This document shows, piece after piece, positions 53,459 to 62,549 of a DNA stretch of 64,000 nt. Source of the DNA: Allorhizobium pseudoryzae (lineage in GTDB: Bacteria; Pseudomonadota; Alphaproteobacteria; Rhizobiales; Rhizobiaceae); NCBI RefSeq assembly GCF_011046245.1, contig NZ_CP049244.1, positions 1,208,888-1,272,887 on the forward strand, read 5' to 3'. How positions within the stretch are numbered: position 1 is the first letter of the stretch; every line of letters starts with the position of its first letter. The position numbers were made by a program, and so were the translations under genes. The notes beneath the pieces are model-generated. The model saw only the letters and a program-made list of their open reading frames with translations, made no database searches and was not told where the DNA came from.

Positions 53459-55375
53459 TTAGGCACTTTCCCGAAAGTTGATGTCATCGTCATCCGGTCC
53501 GCCCATCGACAGATCGAGGGCAAACCCTTTTACACGCGCCTGCTGGGCAGAGACGGTTGCATCGGGTCGACGCTGCGACGGCGATTTTTGCGAGACCGGT
53601 TTGTAGGATTGGCTCTTGGCAGCCGAACTCGTCCGGCTCCCCCCTGCGCGCTCAAGGCGGAAGAAGGCGATGGACGCCTGCAGTTCTTCCGCCTGCGCCG
53701 CGAGCTCTTCGGACGTCGCCGACATTTGTTCAGACGCAGAGGCGTTCTGCTGCGTCACGCGGTCGAGCTGCTGGATGGCTTCGTTGATCTGGCTCGCACC
53801 GACATCCTGCTCGCGGCAGGCGGCGGAGATTTCCGACACGAGTTCCGCCGTCTTCTGGATGTCCGGAACCAACCGGTTCAGCATCTCGCCGGCCTCGGTC
53901 GCGACCTGGACGGTGGTGCCGGACAGGGCCGAGATTTCGGCGGCAGCGGCCTGGCTGCGTTCGGCCAGCTTGCGCACTTCCGATGCCACGACCGCAAACC
54001 CCTTGCCGTGTTCGCCGGCACGGGCGGCTTCCACCGCCGCGTTGAGGGCGAGTAGATCGGTCTGGCGGGCGATTTCCTGGACGATGGAGATCTTTTCGGC
54101 GATCGTGCGCATCGCGCCGACAGCCTTGTTGACGGCCTGGCCCGAGCCTTCCGCATCCCGCGAGGACTGGCGGGCGATCTTTTCCGTCTGGGAGGCGTTT
54201 TCGGCGTTCTGCTTGATATTGGCCGCCATCTCTTCCATCGAGGCGGAGACCTGCTCGGCGGCAGAGGCCTGTTCGGTGGCACCCTGGGAGAGCTGCTCGG
54301 AGCTTGCCGAGAGTTCCTGGCTGCCGGAGGATACGTTGTCCGCGGCCGAAAGTGCATCGCCGACGACGCCGCGAAGGCGTTCGATCATCGCTTCCAACGC
54401 GATGCCCAGCGAGTCAGCATCCGATTGACGGCGCGCATCGACCGTCAGATTACCTTCCGAGATAGCCGTGGCGATAGCCGCCGTCTGCTGGAGGTATCGG
54501 CTCATATTCTGCATTGACAGGCCGAGCGTATCCTTGTCCGACAGGACCTTGATCGCAACGCTCACGTCGCCGATAGCGATACGATCCGCGACGTTTGCAG
54601 TTTGACGCAGGTTTTCCGTCATCAGGTTCACGGTCTCGATGACGTCCTTGATCTCATCATTGGAGGTGACGGCAAGCTTGGCATCGAGGTCGCCGATCGC
54701 GATAGCGCTTGCCGCGGCCTGAATCTGTCCGAGTCCTCGGCGTATCCCGCGGAGGATGACATAGGAGGCGATCAGTCCGATGACCAAGGCCACGATCAAC
54801 AGGGCTGCGATGGTGACGGTGGCAGCCTGCTTGGTGGCGACGGCGTGCTCCTCGGCCGTCACCATCTGCGTCTTGTTGGTCGCCATTCGGGTGGAAAGCG
54901 TGGCTTCCACCTTGGACATCAGCGGCTCGCTCTTCTTCTCGAAAACGGCGACGGCCTCCTGCTGTCTGCCGGCCTGGACCAGAGCCCTGATCTCGTCATC
55001 GATGCGGGCGATCTCGTCGGCGATGACCACAAGCTCGGCATAGGCTTTCTTGCCGGCCTCGGTTTCAGCGCGCTCGGCAGCCCAAACAGCGCTATCCTTG
55101 AAGGCCTTGCGGCTGGCATCACTGATCTCGATCTGGCGGGCTGCCTCGTCCGTCGATTTGGCTTCAACCAGGGCCATCTGGGCCTCGGCAATTTTCATCT
55201 GGTCGATCACCATGCCAAGCCCATTGGCCTGTCGGGCTACAGGTCCGCCAATGACATCGTGCAGCGTTTCGCCGGCGTCATTAACGGCATAAACGCTGTA
55301 GCCACCCATGCCGAGCATCAGGGTGAGAAGCAGGGCGAATGTCGCTGTCAGTTTCGTCTTGATGGTTAGGCGCAT
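53459..55375 (-). CDS. Methyl-accepting chemotaxis protein A
   Basis: 638 aa from the ATG at 55375; a GTG one codon earlier is possible, and GAGGAAG lies upstream. Transmembrane helix 1 (about 8-30) and helix 2 (about 188-212) enclose a roughly 155-residue helical periplasmic sensor domain. HAMP-like repeats follow (about 212-340). The cytoplasmic signalling hairpin includes the tip [22 protein letters not shown]. After it comes a linker and a C-terminal tail [15 protein letters not shown] shared with the adjacent receptor. It shares a 68-bp identical DNA block with that paralogue. Confidence 0.95.
   Translation of the reverse strand: MRLTIKTKLTATFALLLTLMLGMGGYSVYAVNDAGETLHDVIGGPVARQANGLGMVIDQMKIAEAQMALVEAKSTDEAARQIEISDASRKAFKDSAVWAAERAETEAGKKAYAELVVIADEIARIDDEIRALVQAGRQQEAVAVFEKKSEPLMSKVEATLSTRMATNKTQMVTAEEHAVATKQAATVTIAALLIVALVIGLIASYVILRGIRRGLGQIQAAASAIAIGDLDAKLAVTSNDEIKDVIETVNLMTENLRQTANVADRIAIGDVSVAIKVLSDKDTLGLSMQNMSRYLQQTAAIATAISEGNLTVDARRQSDADSLGIALEAMIERLRGVVGDALSAADNVSSGSQELSASSEQLSQGATEQASAAEQVSASMEEMAANIKQNAENASQTEKIARQSSRDAEGSGQAVNKAVGAMRTIAEKISIVQEIARQTDLLALNAAVEAARAGEHGKGFAVVASEVRKLAERSQAAAAEISALSGTTVQVATEAGEMLNRLVPDIQKTAELVSEISAACREQDVGASQINEAIQQLDRVTQQNASASEQMSATSEELAAQAEELQASIAFFRLERAGGSRTSSAAKSQSYKPVSQKSPSQRRPDATVSAQQARVKGFALDLSMGGPDDDDINFRESA
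53826..53893. repeat. 68-bp exact direct repeat, copy 1 (in MCP A)
   Basis: Identical base for base to 55872-55939 in MCP B, 2046 bp away. It codes for part of the signalling domain. Synonymous sites are also identical, which suggests recent duplication or gene conversion. Confidence 0.85.
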
Positions 55376-55483
55376 CACAATTCTTCCTCACGCGTGAGCG
55401 GTTCTGGTATATCCGGTCCCCCCAGAACGGAATTGCTTACGTCAGATCGGCAGAGCGCTGCTGCGCTCTGCCCTGGCAGTCAT

Positions 55484-57310
55484 TTACGCACTCTGCCGGA
55501 AGGCCGCATCGTCCTCGTCCGGTCCGCCCATGGAAAGATCGAGGGCAAAGCCCTGGACCCGTGCCTGCTGGGCTGCAACATGATTGCTCTGTGGAGCGCG
55601 TGGCGCGGATGCAGCGGGACGGGCGCCCGCCGCCTTTTGCCTCGACGGGCTGCTTGCTGCTTTGCCCGTGTGGCTGCGCGGCGCGGACTTCGCCCGCTCG
55701 ACGCGGAAGAAGGCGATGGAGGCCTGCAGCTCTTCCGCCTGGGCGGCGAGTTCTTCCGAGGTCGCGGACATCTCTTCCGAGGCCGAGGCATTCTGCTGCG
55801 TCACGCGATCAAGCTGCTGGATCGCCTCGTTGATCTGGCTCGCGCCGACATCCTGTTCGCGGCAGGCGGCCGAGATTTCCGACACGAGTTCCGCCGTCTT
55901 CTGGATGTCCGGAACCAACCGGTTCAGCATCTCGCCGGCTTCGGTCGCGACCTGCACGGTGTCACCGGAGAGGGCCGAGATTTCCGCGGCAGCGGCCTGA
56001 CTGCGTTCGGCCAGCTTGCGGACTTCGGAGGCGACGACCGCAAAACCCTTGCCATGTTCGCCGGCACGGGCGGCTTCCACCGCCGCGTTGAGGGCGAGCA
56101 GGTCGGTCTGGCGGGCAATTTCCTGAACAATCGAGATCTTTTCGGCGATCGTGCGCATTGCGCCGACGGCCTTGTTGACGGCCTGGCCCGAGCTTTCCGC
56201 GTCGCGCGAGGACTGGCGGGCGATCTTTTCGGTCTGGGCGGCGTTTTCGGCATTCTGCTTGATGTTGGCGGCCATTTCTTCCATGGCGGCAGACGCCTGC
56301 TCGGCGGCGGAGGCTTGTTCGGTGGCACCCTGGGAGAGCTGCTCGGAGCTTGCCGACAGTTCCTGGCTGCCGGACGAAACATTGTCGGAGGCAGACAGCG
56401 CGTCGTCAACGACACCGCGCAGGCGTTCGACCATCCGGCCGAGCGCGATGCCGAGCGTATCCTTATCGGAGAGGGCCTTCGGCTGCACCATCAGGTCTCC
56501 ACCGGCGATCTGATCGGCGACCGACGCGGTTTCCCGCAGGTTGGACGTCATCTTCTGAAGCGACTGGACCAGGTCCCGAATTTCATCGTTCGACGGATGG
56601 CTGACGTCTTGGTTCAGGTCACCGATCGCAACCGCATCAGCCAGACCGACAGCGCGGCGAAGACCGCGGCTGATGTTGAGCGAAATCCAGATCGCGGCGA
56701 TTGCGGCAAAGATGATCGATGCGGCGACAATGCCAAGCAACAGGGTGCGCGATTGATCATACTGCGCGTTGGTTGCTTGGTCGGTGGCGCTGAGATCGGT
56801 TGCAATGGCTTGGTTGAGGCGACCCAGGGCGGCCAGCAACGTGTCGGTGGCTTTTGCGCCTTCACCCATGGAAATCTCGCCGGCGCGTGCATTGGACTCC
56901 GTTGTATTCTCGCGGGCGAGCACAAGGATCTGGTCCTGGACCAGCAGCCAGGCGGGATAGCTGGCGCGGAATTCGGCAATACGGTCCTTCACACCCTGCG
57001 CCTGTTCCTTGTCCAGTTCAGACAGCAACTCCTGGATACGCTGGCGTGCCGTGACGATTTCCTGGCTATAGCCACTGATCTTGCTTGGATCCGTATTCAG
57101 GATGGCGTTCTTCTCGGCCCGGATCGAAATGTAGACAGTGTCGGACAGGTCGCTGGAATTGCGCAGATTGGCGGCCGGGCCCTGAATGATGTCGGTGATC
57201 GAGCTATTCAGGCTTGAGAGGTTGGTGATCGCAACAACGGCCATTCCCACCATGGCGGCTAGGATAGCGCCAAAGATCAATGCCAGTTTGAGTTTGATGG
57301 TGAACCGCAT
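55484..57310 (-). CDS. Methyl-accepting chemotaxis protein B
   Basis: 608 aa from the ATG at 57310, preceded by AAGGGA; a TTG five codons earlier is less likely. Transmembrane helix 1 (about 8-28) and helix 2 (about 188-208) enclose a periplasmic four-helix-bundle sensor. A HAMP region and the conserved signalling domain follow. The signalling domain is nearly identical to MCP A, while the sensor domains differ, so the two detect different signals through one output. The tail [15 protein letters not shown] is shared. The gene lies 108 bp before MCP A and 124 bp after cheW. Confidence 0.95.
   Translation of the reverse strand: MRFTIKLKLALIFGAILAAMVGMAVVAITNLSSLNSSITDIIQGPAANLRNSSDLSDTVYISIRAEKNAILNTDPSKISGYSQEIVTARQRIQELLSELDKEQAQGVKDRIAEFRASYPAWLLVQDQILVLARENTTESNARAGEISMGEGAKATDTLLAALGRLNQAIATDLSATDQATNAQYDQSRTLLLGIVAASIIFAAIAAIWISLNISRGLRRAVGLADAVAIGDLNQDVSHPSNDEIRDLVQSLQKMTSNLRETASVADQIAGGDLMVQPKALSDKDTLGIALGRMVERLRGVVDDALSASDNVSSGSQELSASSEQLSQGATEQASAAEQASAAMEEMAANIKQNAENAAQTEKIARQSSRDAESSGQAVNKAVGAMRTIAEKISIVQEIARQTDLLALNAAVEAARAGEHGKGFAVVASEVRKLAERSQAAAAEISALSGDTVQVATEAGEMLNRLVPDIQKTAELVSEISAACREQDVGASQINEAIQQLDRVTQQNASASEEMSATSEELAAQAEELQASIAFFRVERAKSAPRSHTGKAASSPSRQKAAGARPAASAPRAPQSNHVAAQQARVQGFALDLSMGGPDEDDAAFRQSA
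55872..55939. repeat. 68-bp exact direct repeat, copy 2 (in MCP B)
   Basis: Partner of 53826-53893; see that entry. Flanking bases diverge on both sides. Confidence 0.85.
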
Positions 57311-57434
57311 TTTGAGTCCCTTCAATGAGCAGATTCAGTCTGTTGAGGACGATACATCCGTCCAGTTGCCATGCCGCCCGGCATGGCGAGATCTCGCTCA
57401 TGAGACCCTTGCGTGGTTCGTTCCTGCCGTCCCC

Positions 57435-57965
57435 TTATCGACTTGTGCGATCGACAGGCCCGTCGGACCGTTCTCTTCGCTCGCTCTGAGCGGAGAAGAT
57501 TGTTTTGAGGTTTGGAATGATGATGAACTCGCCGTGTCGTCGGACGAGGCAGTCGATGAAGTCGGGCCTCCAGCGCATGCCGACGCTGGGCGGCGGTTCG
57601 CCGTGGGATTTTTCGAGCGTGGTGACCTCGTGCACCTTGTCGGTGCGGATGCCGGTCAGCGTCGGCTCGTCGTCGATGTCGAGTTCCAGCACGATAATGC
57701 GGCTGTCGATGGTGGTGGTGGTCGCCTCCATGCCGAAGGCGAGCCGGATGTCGGCGAGCGGAATGACCTTGCCGCGGAAGTTGATGACGCTGCCGACGAA
57801 GGGTTTGGCCCCGGGCACCGGCGTTTCCGGCAGGAGATCGAGGATTTCCTGGACATGGACCGCTTCGAGCGCGAACATTTCTCCCGCGATCTCGAAGGTG
57901 AGGACTTCCAGTTCCTCGCGACCGTCCCAGAGGTGTTCGGGTAGCTTGCGCAGTGCTTCACTCAT
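57435..57965 (-). CDS. cheW: CheW-type chemotaxis coupling protein (first copy)
   Basis: 176 aa. A CheW domain (about 18-155) with VLTFEIAGEMFALEAVHVQE, GSVINFRGKVIPLADIRLAF and LVRRHGEFIIIPNLKTIFSA. A charged C-terminal tail of about 20 residues (SERRERSDGPVDRTSR) extends beyond the domain. Its start overlaps the cheA stop by 4 bp. It would couple the two receptors in this operon to CheA. Confidence 0.95.
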   Translation of the reverse strand: MSEALRKLPEHLWDGREELEVLTFEIAGEMFALEAVHVQEILDLLPETPVPGAKPFVGSVINFRGKVIPLADIRLAFGMEATTTTIDSRIIVLELDIDDEPTLTGIRTDKVHEVTTLEKSHGEPPPSVGMRWRPDFIDCLVRRHGEFIIIPNLKTIFSAQSERRERSDGPVDRTSR

Positions 57966-60085
57966 CCTGCCGCGCGCAAATGCGCCTCCTGTTGCTGGCC
58001 GGCCGCCACCAAATGGGCGACATCGAGGATCAGGGCGACGCCGCCGTCGCCGAGGATCGTGGCGCCCGAGAAGGTCACCACGTCATGATGCAGTTTGGAC
58101 ATCGCCTTGATCACCGTCTGGTGGTCGCCGATGATCTGGTCGACGACGAGGCCGACCCGTTCGGCCCCCGTCGAGATCACCACCACCTTCTGGAAGGGAT
58201 CGGGCTTGGTGCCGGTCCGGAACAGATCGCGCAGGCGGATGAAGGGCACCAGGCTGTCGCGCAGCGAGATGAAGCTGCGGCCGCGCGAGCGCATGTCCTC
58301 TTCGACGGAGAGTTCGAGGCACTCTTCCACCGCCGAGAGCGGGATGACGTAACGGCCGGAGCCGACCCGCACGAGCAGGCCGTCGATGATGGCAAGCGTC
58401 AGCGGGATGGCGAGCGAGATCTCCGAGCCTTCGCCGGGCCTCGAGACGACGTTGATCGTGCCGCGCAGCGCATCGATGGTGCGCTTGACGACATCCATGC
58501 CGACGCCACGACCAGAGAGATTGGTCACCTGCTGGGCGGTGGAGAAGCCGGGCTGGAAGATCAGCTGCAAAAGGTCCTGGTCGGAGAGGCTGGCATTGGC
58601 GGCGATCAGGCCGGAACTTTCCGCCTTGGCGCGCACCCGCTCGCGGTTGATGCCGCGGCCGTCGTCCTTGATGGTGATGATCACTTCGCCGGCCTGCTGG
58701 CGGGCGGAGAGGAAGATGCGGCCCGTCGGCGACTTGCCGGCCGCGCGGCGCTCGTCGGCGCTTTCGAGGCCATGGTCGCAGGAATTGCGCACCAGGTGGA
58801 CGAGCGGATCGGCCAGCCGTTCGATGACGCTCTTGTCCACCTCGGTGGTCTCGCCTTCGGTGACGAGCTCGATCGCCTTGCCGGTCTCGATGGCCAGATC
58901 ATGCACGAGGCGGCGGAAGCGGCCAAAAAGCTGAGCGACGGGCACCATGCGCAGCACCATCATCGTGTCGCGCAGCTCGCCCGACAGGCGCTCCACATCT
59001 TCGGAGACCGCGCGCAGCATCAGGTCGCCGCTGACGCCGGCGAGCTGACTGAGGCGCGACTGGGCAATCACCAGCTCGCCGACGCGGTCCATCAACTCGT
59101 CGAGGCGCTCGGCCGGAACACGGACGTTTTCGGCGGCCTTCTGCTGCTTGGCATCGGCCTGGGCGGCGCCCCGGCCAGAAGCGGCGGGCGCGGCCGGCGC
59201 TGCAGCAGGTGCCGCGGCAACCGCTGCGGCCGATGTGGACTGGGTGGACGGGGCAACAGGAGCGGCCGGTGCGGCGGCTGCAACCGGCGCAGGCGTTGCC
59301 TGCGGGGCGGGGGGCTCGGCCGTCGTGCCCTGTGGTTCGACCACCGTCACCTCGAGCTGCATCTCGTCCATGACGAAGATGAACACGTCGTCGATCGCAT
59401 CGCGCGGCTTGTCGGTTGAAAGCTCCACCTCCCAGCACACATAGAGATCGGTGGCAATCAGGTCGTCGATCGCCGGAATGCGGCTGAGATCGGCCCGGAT
59501 GGTTGCCGTCCCGAGCTCGGCCAGCTCGTCCAGAAGCCCGATCGGATTGGTGCCGTTCGCCATGGCGTTCTGCGGCAGGCTGAAGCGGATCTTGTAGGTG
59601 ACGATCCCGGATTTTTGTCCGGATTGTCCCGCGGCAGCGCTCGAAGCAGTTTCGACCGGTGCAGCCGGCGTGGCGGCAGCTGCCTGAGGCGCCGCGCCTG
59701 CCGGATGGCCGGCAGCGGCGACGGCGGCGCGCAGCCTGGTAAGAAGTGTTTCGCTTGCCGCATCATGATCGCCACCGGGCACCTCGATCAGCGCCCGCAT
59801 GTGGTCGGTGGCGCCGAGCACGGCCGTCACCAGATCATGGGTCGCCGGCACGATGCCCTTGCGCACCTGGTCGAAGGCGGTCTCGCAGTGATGGGTGAAG
59901 GCGGCCAGCGCCTCGAAGCCGAACATGGCGCCCGAGCCTTTGAGCGTATGCAGGCCCCGGAAGACCGCATCCACCTGCTCCTTGTCGGAGAGATCATGGT
60001 TGAGGTCGAGGAGACCCGATTCCACCTGCTCCAGAAGTTCGGCGGCCTCGGTGCGGAAGACGGCAATCGGATCGGGAAAACTCAT
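57962..60085 (-). CDS. cheA: Chemotaxis histidine kinase CheA
   Basis: 707 aa. The N-terminal Hpt domain has the phosphorylated histidine H46 in RGLHTLKGSGAMFGF. An Ala/Pro linker leads to a second small domain (about 165-260, LPQNAMANGTNPIGLLDELA), a further Ala/Pro-rich linker, and a dimerisation domain (about 315-380). The ATPase follows, with the N box HLVRNSCDHGLE, G1 IKDDGRGI and G2 GRGVGMD. A CheW-like regulatory domain ends the protein. It autophosphorylates and passes phosphate to CheY. It is coupled by 4-bp overlaps to cheY upstream and cheW downstream. Confidence 0.96.
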   Translation of the reverse strand: MSFPDPIAVFRTEAAELLEQVESGLLDLNHDLSDKEQVDAVFRGLHTLKGSGAMFGFEALAAFTHHCETAFDQVRKGIVPATHDLVTAVLGATDHMRALIEVPGGDHDAASETLLTRLRAAVAAAGHPAGAAPQAAAATPAAPVETASSAAAGQSGQKSGIVTYKIRFSLPQNAMANGTNPIGLLDELAELGTATIRADLSRIPAIDDLIATDLYVCWEVELSTDKPRDAIDDVFIFVMDEMQLEVTVVEPQGTTAEPPAPQATPAPVAAAAPAAPVAPSTQSTSAAAVAAAPAAAPAAPAASGRGAAQADAKQQKAAENVRVPAERLDELMDRVGELVIAQSRLSQLAGVSGDLMLRAVSEDVERLSGELRDTMMVLRMVPVAQLFGRFRRLVHDLAIETGKAIELVTEGETTEVDKSVIERLADPLVHLVRNSCDHGLESADERRAAGKSPTGRIFLSARQQAGEVIITIKDDGRGINRERVRAKAESSGLIAANASLSDQDLLQLIFQPGFSTAQQVTNLSGRGVGMDVVKRTIDALRGTINVVSRPGEGSEISLAIPLTLAIIDGLLVRVGSGRYVIPLSAVEECLELSVEEDMRSRGRSFISLRDSLVPFIRLRDLFRTGTKPDPFQKVVVISTGAERVGLVVDQIIGDHQTVIKAMSKLHHDVVTFSGATILGDGGVALILDVAHLVAAGQQQEAHLRAAG

Positions 60086-60450
60086 CGGCCAAGCACCTTC
60101 TTGACAATCTTGACCAGGCTTTCCGGATCAAACGGCTTGGTCAGCCAGCCGGTCGCACCGGCGGACTTCGCCTGCTGTTTCAGCTCGTTGTCGGATTCCG
60201 TCGTCAGGAAGATCACCGGAACGCCCATGCAGGACGGGATCTTGCGCAGCTCGCGGATCATCGTCAGACCGTCCATGTTGGGCATGTTCAGGTCCGTCAC
60301 GACCAGGTCGTACTGGCCACCCTTCAGCTTCGACAGGCCATCCAGGCCATCCACCGCCTCGGTGATGGCGTAACCGGCATTCGACAGCGCCACGCGCGTG
60401 GTCAGCCGGATGCTGGCGGAATCGTCGACGGTCAAAATACGGGCGCTCAT
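60082..60450 (-). CDS. cheY: Chemotaxis response regulator CheY
   Basis: 122-aa single receiver domain. The acidic pair is D9-D10, the phospho-acceptor D53 in VVTDLNMPNMDG, the switch T83/T84 in FLTTESD, and K105 in LTKPF. No output domain, so it acts by protein contact, at the flagellar switch or on another target. It overlaps the STAS gene upstream and cheA downstream by 4 bp each. Confidence 0.96.
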   Translation of the reverse strand: MSARILTVDDSASIRLTTRVALSNAGYAITEAVDGLDGLSKLKGGQYDLVVTDLNMPNMDGLTMIRELRKIPSCMGVPVIFLTTESDNELKQQAKSAGATGWLTKPFDPESLVKIVKKVLGR

Positions 60451-60767
60451 GGCGTTACTCCTTCGTGAAGCCAGAAGCGCCGATCCTCCGGCGTCATCGC
60501 CGACAGGAACCCCGATCTCTCCAGAAGATCCAGAAGCCCCCCCTCCGCCGCACGCGACAGGGATACAACCCGACCGGCCGTGCCCGCATACACACGGGCC
60601 GCTTCCAATAATTGCAGAAAACTCAGATCAATCGCCGCATCCGGCGGAACCGATATCTCGACCCGATCATGATCAACCAAAGCACCAAGCAGTGACTCCT
60701 GATGCGGACCAGCAAATCGAACCGTCAACGGATCGCTGAACGCAAGCTTCTCAGGCGTGGTTGTCAT
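60447..60767 (-). CDS. STAS-domain protein, first gene of the che operon
   Basis: 106 aa with a STAS-like fold: VRFAGPHQESLLGALVDHDR, DLSFLQLLEAARVYA and RSGFLSAM. STAS domains bind partners or nucleotides, and some are switched by serine phosphorylation; here the segment IDLSFLQ has the usual serine. Small STAS proteins open several rhizobial chemotaxis operons, but their role is unclear. It overlaps cheY by 4 bp and has about 380 bp of upstream noncoding DNA containing the operon promoter. Confidence 0.8.
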   Translation of the reverse strand: MTTTPEKLAFSDPLTVRFAGPHQESLLGALVDHDRVEISVPPDAAIDLSFLQLLEAARVYAGTAGRVVSLSRAAEGGLLDLLERSGFLSAMTPEDRRFWLHEGVTP

Positions 60768-60873
60768 CGCAGTAACGTGCTCTCTATCGTAGAATCACCT
60801 GTGCCTTAAGCATGCTGAAAGCGATTTAAGAAATCGGAAATTTTAGCAGGCAGATACTTACGATCGTGGGGGA

Positions 60874-60932
60874 AAAACCGATTTTTTTGAGACGCCCGAA
60901 AACTCGCGAACTGCTGATAGAAAATCGGTTTT
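60874..60932. repeat. 12-bp inverted repeat upstream of the che operon
   Basis: AAAACCGATTTT (60874-60885) and AAAATCGGTTTT (60921-60932) are exact inverted copies separated by 35 bp. Could be a regulator site pair or a hairpin in an untranslated leader. Confidence 0.5.
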
Positions 60933-61083
60933 CAATGGGGCTGACGGGTGTCAAGCGGCACGTCCGAGGTCCCACGGGGACGCAAGGCCGTTGCCGCTTT
61001 TCTGCGGCGCCAATCTTTCACGTATCATGCAGGGCACGTGACACTCGCCATCGATGTCGGCGCGATTGTTCGGCGGGATCATC

Positions 61084-61121
61084 GGCCCGCTTGTCCAAAG
61101 CGTGCTGCTCGGACAAGGGCC
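61084..61121 (-). terminator. Hairpin downstream of uxuB
   Basis: GGCCC-CG-CTTGTCC on the left pairs with GGACAAG-GGCC on the right, an 11-bp stem with a 2-nt bulge. It starts 25 bp past the uxuB stop. No T-run on the minus strand. Confidence 0.5.
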
Positions 61122-61145
61122 AGGTGTTTCGCGGGGCCGCCGTTC

Positions 61146-62549
61146 TCAGAACGCCCGGATAGCGGCGTTCACCCGATCCCGCCACGCCCGCGCCTCGACA
61201 AGCGGCGGCGGGAAAAGTCCGGGAATGGCAAAGAAACTTGCCGAAGGGTCGTCCGTGTCCATCCGGGTCGCTGCCTCAAGGACCTCCGCGCGGCGGGGAT
61301 CGTCACAGTCTCCCCGTTGACGGACGGCGGCCATCCAGACACCCACGGCATAGGCCGTGGCACCGGCCTCCTCTCCCTTCGCGAGCGCGTCGAGCGCTGG
61401 CGACAGCAGACGCTGGGGAAGTTTCTGTGTCGTGTCGAGCGAGATCTGGATGGTGCGATGGGCAATCGTCGGATTGGAAAACCGTGCGAGCAGTTGATCG
61501 ATATAGGCGGGGAGATCGATGCCCGGCACGGGATCGAGCGTTGCGACGACCTCTTCCATATGCGCCCGGGCTTTGGCCTCCAGTTCCGGCACGGCCATGA
61601 CATCGCGGATATAGTCCAGCCCGTTGAGAATGCCGAGATGGGCGAGAAGCGTGTGCGTGCCGTTCAGCAGCCGCAGCTTCATGTTTTCGTAGGGCTCGAC
61701 GTCTTCCGCGAAGATCGCGCCGCCCGCTTCCCAGGCAGGGCGTCCATCAACGAAATCGTCTTCGATCACCCATTGCAGGAAGGGCTCTGTATCGAGCGCC
61801 AGGCGGTCCTCGACGCCGAGCAGCCGCACTGCCCGCGCCCGTGTTTCATCGGTTGCCGCCGGCACGATGCGATCGACCATGGAGCAGGGGAATGCGCCTT
61901 CTTCGCTCACCCAGGCCGCAAGGCTGGGATCGCGACGCTCCGCCATCTCCAGCACCAGCCGACGGATGACCTTGCCGTTCGAGGGCAGGTTGTCGCAGCA
62001 AAGCACGGTGAAGGGTTTCAGGCCGGCGTTTCGCCTGCGCGACAATCCCTCGACAAGAAAGCCGAGGATGCCGGACGGGGTGTTTGGCGTCTTCAGGTCT
62101 GCGGTGACAGCCGGATGGGACAGATCCAACCCGCCGGTGACCGGGTCCAGCCCGTAGGCCTTCTCGGACACCGTCATGGTGACGATGCGGATCTCGGCCC
62201 GGCTGAGGTAATCCAGAACGCGCGCGCAATCGGTCGCGGCGCAGATCCAGTCCACCGTGGCGCCGATCACTTCGGACCGGTCACCGGCCTCACTGCGAAC
62301 GGTGACGGAATAGAGGCCGTCCTGCGCCTCCAGTGCCTGAACCGGCTCAGTGGACCGCAGATTGACGGCGACAATACCCCAGGCGCCGAAGGCGGATTGG
62401 AGCGCCCGTTGTGTAAAGACCGCCTGGTGGGCCCGGTGGAAAGCGCCGAGCCCGAAATGCAGAATGCCCGGTTTGAGCGCGGTGCGATCATAGCCCGGCT
62501 GACGCACGGTTTGCGGGAGCTGGACGCCGGTCGACAGAGGCAAGGTCAT
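61146..62549 (-). CDS. uxuB: Mannitol dehydrogenase family oxidoreductase, probable D-fructuronate reductase
   Basis: 467 aa. The N-terminal Rossmann region has ILHFGLGAFHRAHQA, and the C-terminal catalytic block is ENMKLRLLNGTHTLLAHLG, holding the K, N and H of the long-chain mannitol dehydrogenase family. The family includes UxuB, which interconverts D-fructuronate and D-mannonate with NADH. Identity as UxuB rests on direct linkage to uxuA, whose stop overlaps its start by one base (TGATG). In glucuronate catabolism UxuB acts before UxuA. Mannitol or arabinitol as substrate is the alternative. Confidence 0.9.
   Translation of the reverse strand: MTLPLSTGVQLPQTVRQPGYDRTALKPGILHFGLGAFHRAHQAVFTQRALQSAFGAWGIVAVNLRSTEPVQALEAQDGLYSVTVRSEAGDRSEVIGATVDWICAATDCARVLDYLSRAEIRIVTMTVSEKAYGLDPVTGGLDLSHPAVTADLKTPNTPSGILGFLVEGLSRRRNAGLKPFTVLCCDNLPSNGKVIRRLVLEMAERRDPSLAAWVSEEGAFPCSMVDRIVPAATDETRARAVRLLGVEDRLALDTEPFLQWVIEDDFVDGRPAWEAGGAIFAEDVEPYENMKLRLLNGTHTLLAHLGILNGLDYIRDVMAVPELEAKARAHMEEVVATLDPVPGIDLPAYIDQLLARFSNPTIAHRTIQISLDTTQKLPQRLLSPALDALAKGEEAGATAYAVGVWMAAVRQRGDCDDPRRAEVLEAATRMDTDDPSASFFAIPGLFPPPLVEARAWRDRVNAAIRAF

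Larger units (their letters stand above)
60768..61145. other. Noncoding region between the che and uxu operons
   Basis: 378 bp between the start of the che operon and the end of uxuB. Open frames here have no start signals and antisense composition; I see no gene. It holds a short dyad CGATTT-AAG-AAATCG (60822-60836), a longer inverted repeat (60874-60932) and a strong hairpin after uxuB (61084-61121). The che promoter must lie in the part nearest 60768; no hexamer pair was convincing. Confidence 0.6.

Noticed and set aside
53826..55939. The 68-bp direct repeat as a mobile-element or attachment-site signature
   Set aside because: It lies in the coding sequence of two paralogous receptors in the same frame; duplication or gene conversion explains it.
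60866..61162. 98-codon plus-strand frame in the che-uxu gap
   Set aside because: No ribosome site, runs into the inverted repeats and the uxuB hairpin, and the translation has no recognisable pattern.
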